A stretch of DNA of 64,000 nucleotides from Nansenia antarctica (lineage: Eukaryota > Chordata > Actinopteri > Argentiniformes > Microstomatidae), in the NCBI GenBank assembly GCA_963989245.1, contig OZ022349.1, forward strand, positions 33,907,616 to 33,971,615, given 5' to 3'. Below are positions 62,712 through 64,000 of this stretch, piece by piece. Position numbers and translations under genes: made by a program. Numbering within the stretch: position 1 is the stretch's first letter; each line of letters opens with the position of its first letter. Below the pieces are notes generated by a model. It was not told where the DNA came from and searched no databases. It worked only from the letters and a program-made list of their open reading frames with translations.

Positions 62712-62836
62712 AAGAAGAAGAAGAAGAAGAAGAACTCAAGGGCACACTAGTAGTGGTGTGGTTTCAGGCGGGATTTGAACTCACAACCTTCCGATCACAA
62801 GTCCAACTCACTATCCACTAGACCACCACTACCCAC

Positions 62837-62867
<31 letters not shown>

Positions 62868-63194
62868 AAGAACTCAAGGGCACACTAGTAGTGGTGTGGT
62901 TTCAGGCGGGATTTGAACTCACAACCTTCCGATCACAAGTCCAACTCACTATCCACTAGACCACCACTACCCACTAAGAAGAAGAAGAAGAAGAACTCAA
63001 GGGCACACTAGTAGTGGTGTGGTTTCAGGCGGGATTTGAACTCACAACCTTCCGATCACAAGTCCAACTCACTATCCACTAGACCACCAGAACTCAAGGG
63101 CACACTAGTAGTGGTGTGGTTTCAGGCGGGATTTGAACTCACAACCTTCCGATCACAAGTCCAACTCACTATCCACTAGACCACCACTACCCAC

Positions 63195-63225
<31 letters not shown>

Positions 63226-63429
63226 AAGAACTCAAGGGCACACTAGTAGTGGTGTGGTTTCAGGCGGGATTTGAACTCACAACCTTCCGATCACAAGTCC
63301 AACTCACTATCCACTAGACCACCAGAACTCAAGGGCACACTAGTAGTGGTGTGGTTTCAGGCGGGATTTGAACTCTCAACCTTCCGATCACAAGTCCAAC
63401 TCACTATCCACTAGACCACCACTACCCAC

Positions 63430-63460
<31 letters not shown>

Positions 63461-63564
63461 AACTCAAGGGCACACTAGTAGTGGTGTGGTTTCAGGCGGG
63501 ATTTGAACTCACAACCTTCCGATCACAAGTCCAACTCACTATCCACTAGACCACCACTACCCAC

Positions 63565-63595
<31 letters not shown>

Positions 63596-63796
63596 AACTC
63601 AAGGGCACACTAGTAGTGGTGTGGTTTCAGGCGGGATTTGAACTCACAACCTTCCGATCACAAGTCCAACTCACTATCCACTAGACCACCAGAACTCAAG
63701 GGCACACTAGTAGTGGTGTGGTTTCAGGCGGGATTTGAACTCACAACCTTCCGATCACAAGTCCAACTCACTATCCACTAGACCACCACTACCCAC

Positions 63797-63827
<31 letters not shown>

Positions 63828-64000
63828 AAGAAGAAGAAGAAGAACTCAAGGGCACACTAGTAGTGGTGTGGTTTCAGGCGGGATTTGAACTCACAACCTT
63901 CCGATCACAAGTCCAACTCACTATCCACTAGACCACCAGAACTCAAGGGCACACTAGTAGTGGTGTGGTTTCAGGCGGGATTTGAACTCACAACCTTCCG
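62050..64000 (-). repeat. SINE-like/(TTC)n array, to the window end
   Basis: Contains the longest pure AAG run in the window (about 62186-62440), then monomers and fused dimers up to the window edge, where the last unit is cut. Confidence 0.9.

Overview
The window looks like teleost fish genomic DNA: a tandem cluster of U2 snRNA genes, all on the + strand, whose spacers are made of a short tRNA-derived repeat and (GAA)n tracts, and whose genes are heavily colonised by APE-type non-LTR retrotransposons. The U2 sequence is vertebrate-like (conserved 5' end, the branch-site-pairing GTAGTA at U2 33-38, Sm-type ATTGATTTTTG). The retrotransposons have the architecture of the Tx1 group, which includes Keshi, a fish lineage known to target U2. 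No ordinary single-copy protein gene was found.

Each unit reads: array of tRNA-derived repeats plus (AAG)n; a 5'-truncated U5 snRNA-like segment of about 100 nt; about 125 bp of U2 promoter with (GGTCACA)n; then U2 of about 189 nt. Ten U2 loci are visible. Five are uninterrupted (9020, 14934, 58887, 60214, 61861). The other five are split by insertions.

Region by region. 1-1731: 3' part of a family A element and the 3' part of its U2. 1732-19806: repeat arrays with two intact U2 genes. 20040-32897: one U2 gene carrying two elements in series, B1 then C1. 33323-39044: element A1 in a U2 gene with a promoter deletion. 39045-40786: array with an 801-bp hAT transposon. 41020-43903: U2 split by an antisense element (D) and an ORF1-only family C derivative (C2). 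44446-57523: a second copy of the B+C block (B2, C3), offset by about 24.63 kb and nearly identical. 57524-64000: arrays with three intact U2 genes.

The three retrotransposon families share one plan: ORF1 with three CCHC zinc knuckles, then ORF2 with an N-terminal APE-like endonuclease, a reverse transcriptase (YMDD or YADD) and a C-terminal CCHC motif. A1, B1 and B2 keep both ORFs open. C3 has an intact ORF2 but a frame-disrupted ORF1. C1 is broken in both. C2 has an open ORF1 and no ORF2. All family A and C 3' junctions fall at U2 38|39, just after GTAGTA. Family C makes a 14-bp target duplication. A1 and B instead join their 5' ends at U2 position 26.

The most notable observations are the coexistence of several U2-specific families in one array, the ORF1-only derivative, the U5 material both in the spacers (5' half missing) and at the 5' end of family B (5' half present), and a 3' module shared by family B and the antisense element D.
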